Source: Apoda limacodes (Eukaryota; Arthropoda; Insecta; Lepidoptera; Limacodidae). Taken from it: a stretch of 64,000 nucleotides of DNA. The stretch covers positions 25,539,153 through 25,603,152 of the forward strand of contig OX291545.1 of NCBI GenBank assembly GCA_946406115.1. Reading direction: 5' to 3'. Both the position numbers and the translations under genes were made by a program. The notes below the pieces were generated by a model. That model was not told the origin of the DNA. It saw only the letters and a program-made list of their open reading frames with translations, and ran no database searches. Positions 59,691 through 64,000 of the stretch are shown one piece after another. The first letter of the stretch is position 1, and the number at the start of each line of letters is the position of its first letter.

Positions 59691-61587
59691 ATCGATTAGG
59701 GACGAGTAGGTTTTTTATGCTATACTATATTTTCGTACTGTCACTGCTCTGGTGTGAGGGCTGTCCTCTATGTAGGTACCCTTACGATGTTGAACTCTAG
59801 TTATTGAAACAGAATGCTATATCTCCAAAAGACTAGAGACTGATGAAGATTTGTCTTCAAGTGAGTACAAACTTGGTACAGAAAGAAAACGAACATATCA
59901 TAAACATGAAGTGGGTTCTCAGCTAGTCTAAATCTTTGGTCTTCAGTGATTTTTCCCTGTCTTCTTCTTTTTATTTCCTGTACCAATACTGTTACTTTTT
60001 AATCACAACTGCAGTCAGTATACCGTGATTGGCTTACCTATGAGGTTCGCGCCATTAAAAACCTAATAACTTTTTTATGTAAAATGTTTTTAGTCACCTT
60101 CAGTATTGTTCAAACATTGTTTTTGTTTCATCGTCTTGTTTAAGTATGTCAGTCAAGTAAACACTTTTTAGAGAATATGGAGGTTCGGGTTTCCTTTTGT
60201 TGAATATCTTACTCATTTTTACTTAAAAAAGCTACCTACGCTCTTGTTGTCGATTACAACTGACGAGTAGAAACTAGAGAAATAAAAAAGAACTAAATTA
60301 TCTATGGCCACTGTTTGGATTTAGCATAATAAGCGCTTGCTTGCTGAATCAGCAAACTTCCTGGGTATACAAGGGTATATTAGTTATAGGTATTATAACC
60401 CAATAATTCAACTGTTAAAACCCAACCAAATATTATCTTTGAATTAATATTTAAATAACAAGATAATTACAAATATATTTTTTGTAACCGGCCTAATGAC
60501 AACGACTGCCTCCAATGCGGCCACGCGCGACGCATCCTACAATTTAGCTGTTATAAATTAGACATAACCCGTTATTTAAGTATCGGTAGCGTGCCTCATT
60601 ATTGTAATTTGATTTCTTTCACGAATTTAACTGTGCGCCATTTGGCTCCTTAATAGGGACCGTTGCGGCTCATCGCTCAAAACGCCAGCAATTTGACTTA
60701 AACTTAAAAATTGGACTTAACCATAACTACTTCGCAATGAGTTAACACGATTTGACGTGAAATTCGTGCAATTGGATATAGCTCATTATGATAATTCACG
60801 GCTTTTAGCGGAAGAAGTTGCTAAAAAGAAATGTATTAACGCATTAAATTTAATGTAACAAGAGGATACTTACGAGAAACAGTTGTAAGGGAATTCAAAT
60901 AAAAGAATTAGTTGTTATAGGTACAAATTGGTGTTATTTTGCAATGTATTTGTGTGTTGGTGTAAGCCGAAACTAAAAACAAAACAGTGCTAAAATGGGC
61001 AAGTTGTTAATTACACAAACAATGGTAATTGATTGAATAGAGTTTGACGCGTGTAGGATACAATGTGTTGTAATCAAATTATTACATGAGTTCTCAAATA
61101 TTGTAAGTTCTGGTGACTTTGTAGTTTCTAACATTGTGTTAACTTGGTGCTCACGTGGACAATAGTTACACAAATCGAATGTTCATAATTGTTTTTCAGT
61201 AGTGGTGTACATAAAAAATAATGAGCAGAATCTAAAATTTGTCATCGATATCAATCGGTTTAGGTTTAACGTGTGGTATGTATAGTTTAATGATGATGAT
61301 GATAGTTAAATTTGAAAAGATTTTAGAGTTGACTTTACCTTGGTTATCGATACTTTCTTTAATGCGACAACCAAAATTAAACGGGAGCCTTATGATGACC
61401 TGGTAACATTTTCCGTAACTTTTGTGAACCTGAAAAAGTTTCTCATTCAGGACATGGACGGTGTTACAATATTTCCAGCAGCGGTGCGTTATTGACCTTT
61501 GGTACATTGAAGAGTTTGTATATCAGATCTCGATGTCTATCCAACTCAAGAGTTAAAGCCAATTCAATTCAATTTACAGCTAAGCTG
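59691..61587. other. No gene seen
   Basis: AT-rich. No exon or known repeat recognised. Confidence 0.45.
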
Positions 61588-62040
61588 TATCAAAAGGGAG
61601 ACGCTATTGTGTCGGAAGATGTGTTCAAGCTTTTGGATTGAAAAGGATGTCGCATCGGCATAATTGGTACATCTCTCATATTCGATATGCCGACGACATA
61701 GTGGGCAAAGCAGAATCACTGGAAGACATTGGCATGATACACGGAAACTATTAGGAACTCCGCTGAGGTCTGCTGCAGAATTTTCTAGTTGAAAAAACGA
61801 AGACCAAGGCGCACCTGTACCAGCTGTTGTTGGAAACGCAACTCTGGAAGTTGCTAAAGAATGCAAATACTTAGGGCAAGTGTGCAGTTAGGTACGTCCA
61901 ACTTTGAGACAGAGGTAAATCAAAAAATCCAGTTTGGCTGAATTGGGAGACGCAGCGTGGGAGACAGACCAGGTTGGTAGACAATTTGGTTGTGATGTCG
62001 AGATGCAGCAACTTCTATAAACGTTGGGTTTGAAATAAGA
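61588..62040 (+). pseudogene. RTE-type reverse transcriptase remnant
   Basis: Across three frames: KGDAIVSEDVFK (QGD motif), HIRYADDIVGKAESLEDI (catalytic YADD kept), VEKTKTK, ATLEVAKECKYLGQV and FETEVNQKIQFG. The order matches the palm-to-connection part of RTE polymerases. Stops and shifts throughout. It is the only RTE fragment here that keeps an intact YADD. Confidence 0.7.
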
Positions 62041-62188
62041 GGCTGTGTTGCCCGCGCCATTTAACTTCCCCTGTCCTATACAAACTTTTACATATTTCGT
62101 TGTATCAAGTGGTGGAACTACTATACAAAGTCTCAAACTATTTCTATTTTTAGTCAAATGCATGCTCGGAAATGACGTCATATCAATT

Positions 62189-62320
62189 ATGTTTATGCAC
62201 CTGCTATATGCGATGCGCGTGCGCCGGTTGATACTAACTGCCCTCTCCCTTGCAGCGCTTCTGGCTGTGGCTATATACTGTGTAGTTACAATACTAGTGT
62301 TTTTACAAGCTTTTATTTAA
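62189..62320 (+). CDS. Possible 43-codon single-pass membrane peptide
   Basis: ATG to TAA. It starts MFMHLLYAMRVRRL and continues into one long hydrophobic helix (TALSLAALLAVAIYCVVTIL) with a basic stretch before it, the layout of small membrane micropeptides. The frame is also open further left to 62045. It follows RTE debris directly and could be part of a repeat. No known family recognised. Confidence 0.25.
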   Translation: MFMHLLYAMRVRRLILTALSLAALLAVAIYCVVTILVFLQAFI

Positions 62321-62956
62321 CTTGTTTACATTATGGTTAATGGAATGTATTTGCTCAAGTCAACAAAAAGCAAAAAGTTATAGTAATTCTGGATGGATTT
62401 AGCTTTAATGACGATTGATCAATTAAACTTTAGGCTTTGACCGCTGTCATTGCGGGCAATCATGCCTAGCAGTGGACGCTTTTGTTGCATGAGACTGCAA
62501 TTTGTGTTTTAGAAAAAACACGACCAGCGTCATTAGGTTATTTTGCTTAGTTACTCAATCATCATGGAATTAAGAAATAAATTTTTCACCTCTCCAGCGC
62601 CAAAAGGGTGGTTTTGCTGTTCAAAAACAGAGGGCAAAATTAATTTTTGCTGCGAGCGTGAGACAAAGTAATGCAACAGCAAAAAATTAGAAACAAATTT
62701 ATTTTAATGAAAAGCATAACTACATTTCATTTTTTCATTGTAAACGTACTTAATATTTATAATTAATGCTACCTACTAATAATTAATAGAGTTTATTTAA
62801 AAAAAAATGTGCTTTGTTTTCGATAAATGTGTCATAGAGTAATTTCTGAACGCACGTCTAAAAAAAAAATAAAGCGAAATGGCGCGAAACTAATAAGTTA
62901 TTTTAATCTTAGATTGTTTATTTATTGTAGGTATTGTTTTTTTTTAAAAAAAAAAC

Positions 62957-63085
62957 TCGAGTTATGAAGATATTACACCAGCAGAGCTAAGAAAACTAGT
63001 GTCTAATGCTAAACCAAGCTTTTTACCAGAGAAGTCACGTGAAAAATATCTTACAGCATACGAATTGTTCAATTACACTGGTCAA
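62957..63085 (+). mobile_element. Fragment of a recombinase-type element protein
   Basis: One open frame reads SSYEDITPAELRKLVSNAK and SFLPEKSREKYLTAYELF. The LLPEKSKEKYxxAY pattern resembles the start of Crypton-like, KIAA1958-type proteins in animals. After about 40 codons it runs into A/T homopolymers and similarity ends. Weak identification. Confidence 0.35.
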
Positions 63086-63250
63086 CAAAAAAAAAACTTT
63101 TTTTTTGCCGTTGTTCGCCACTACTTTTTTTTTATACCTTAGCTAATGGGTAGTCAAGATATGTGTGTAACAGCCAATTACGTAGAAATTTTTTTTTATT
63201 GAAAAACAAAAATTGGGCTTATTTTTAACGATAATCATTTAAAAAAATAA

Positions 63251-64000
63251 TTATTCAGATGATTTTTTGGGTCGTTTTGCTTGTCTTTTGTAACTGCACG
63301 TTGGGACATCTCGTTTTAATGTCCAACCAAAATCTGCGACCATTTTTGGCGACCATTTTCCTTGATATCTCTTTTCCATCGCCATGATATCCTGATGGAA
63401 TCTTTCCCCGTGTTCGTCGCTCACCGCACCTAAGTTTTCTGGGAAAAAGTTAAGATGGGATTGCAAGAAATGCATTTTTAAGGACATCTTACATCCTTTA
63501 TAATACACAAGGCTTTATAATCCTCTAGTAATTTTGACACCATTTCCTCATAGTTTGGAGATTTTTTGTTTCCTAAAAAATTAGTATTTTTTTCTCTGTG
63601 TTTAATTTTAAAAGGAAATTGGAATCCTTCATGATCTTCCTTATATCCGGTCCTAAAAAAATTCCTTCTTTCAATTTAGCTTCACTCAGTCGATGAAATA
63701 TAGATTTTAAATATAGAAAACCTTCTCCATTTCTATCCATGGCTTTAACAAAATTTTTGATGAGACCCAATTTTATATGCAACGGTGGCAAAATAATATT
63801 GTTTCAGAAACATTTCTTTGTCCAGGGATGAAATTTGTCCTCATTGGCCAATCCTTTTTTATGTAATGTTCGCTTCTGGCTCTACTGTCCCACTCACATA
63901 AAAAACAACAGTATTTTGTGTAGCCTCCTTGCAATCCCAGTATTATTCCCACAACTTTTAGATCCGCACATATTTTCCAAGAATGAAGGTTGTACTGAAT
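63251..64000 (-). pseudogene. Broken copy of an arthropod multicopy element protein
   Basis: On the - strand, three consecutive frames belong together: HSWKICADLKVVGIILGLQ and YCCFLCEWDSRARSEHY (63830-64000), PPLHIKLGLIKNFVKAMDRN and LKEGIFLGP (63573-63791), then HFLQSHLNFFPENLGAVSDE, HGERFHQDIMAMEKRYQGKW and WTLKRDVP, ending at 63251. The SDEHGERFHQDI block is one I know from many near-identical predicted proteins in arthropods and Hydra, repeated in each genome. It behaves as a mobile element, but I know no transposase class for it. Frameshifts lie near 63500 and 63800. The copy continues beyond the right edge. Confidence 0.65.

Noticed and set aside
1..64000. A bacterial-type operon, CRISPR array, toxin system or viral insertion
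   Set aside because: Spliced animal genes and lepidopteran-type repeats explain the recognisable content. No regular spacer array or viral gene was seen.

Overview
This is a 64 kb piece of an AT-rich, intron-containing animal nuclear genome, most probably a moth or butterfly (Lepidoptera). The reasons are lineage-typical repeats: a CR1/Jockey-type retrotransposon whose 3' end recurs many times, tRNA-derived SINEs with a shared body, RTE-type remnants, and short repeat families common in lepidopteran genomes. Species and family cannot be told from the sequence.

Three genes can be built with consistent splice phases. On the + strand at 756-5393 is a four-exon gene for an inactive FKBP-TPR protein, the orthologue of Drosophila shutdown / vertebrate FKBP6, a co-chaperone of the piRNA pathway. 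Tail to tail with it on the - strand (8270-18255) is a complete four-coding-exon prohibitin-1 gene of 274 aa. Its 6 kb first coding intron holds an antisense, nearly intact retrotransposon reverse transcriptase. At 29100-32299 on the + strand is a small multi-pass membrane protein (LAPTM/DUF4728-like by shape) whose first coding exon was not found.

Further right, only single exon candidates are visible: two membrane-type exons at 41453-41671 and 44037-44295, a terminal exon at 51742-51838, a terminal coding stretch at about 57073-57285, and a possible first coding exon at 58123-58166. They may belong to one or more genes with long introns. Two small ORFs (34867-35019 and 62189-62320) have coding-like composition.

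Most of 18-29 kb and 32-64 kb is transposon debris: CR1 3' ends, RTE remnants, SINEs, an element fragment with the motif SDEHGERFHQDI at the right edge, and several inverted repeats. The most striking repeats are a 1.17 kb structure with about 300 bp arms (45974-47140), a pre-miRNA-sized hairpin (23604-23669), a 44 bp inverted repeat (22248-22440) and a 48 bp inverted repeat with a third copy (52918-53106). These inverted repeats are the best candidates for something undescribed, as MITEs or as hairpin RNA/siRNA sources. I see no bacterial-type system, CRISPR array or clear gene cluster.
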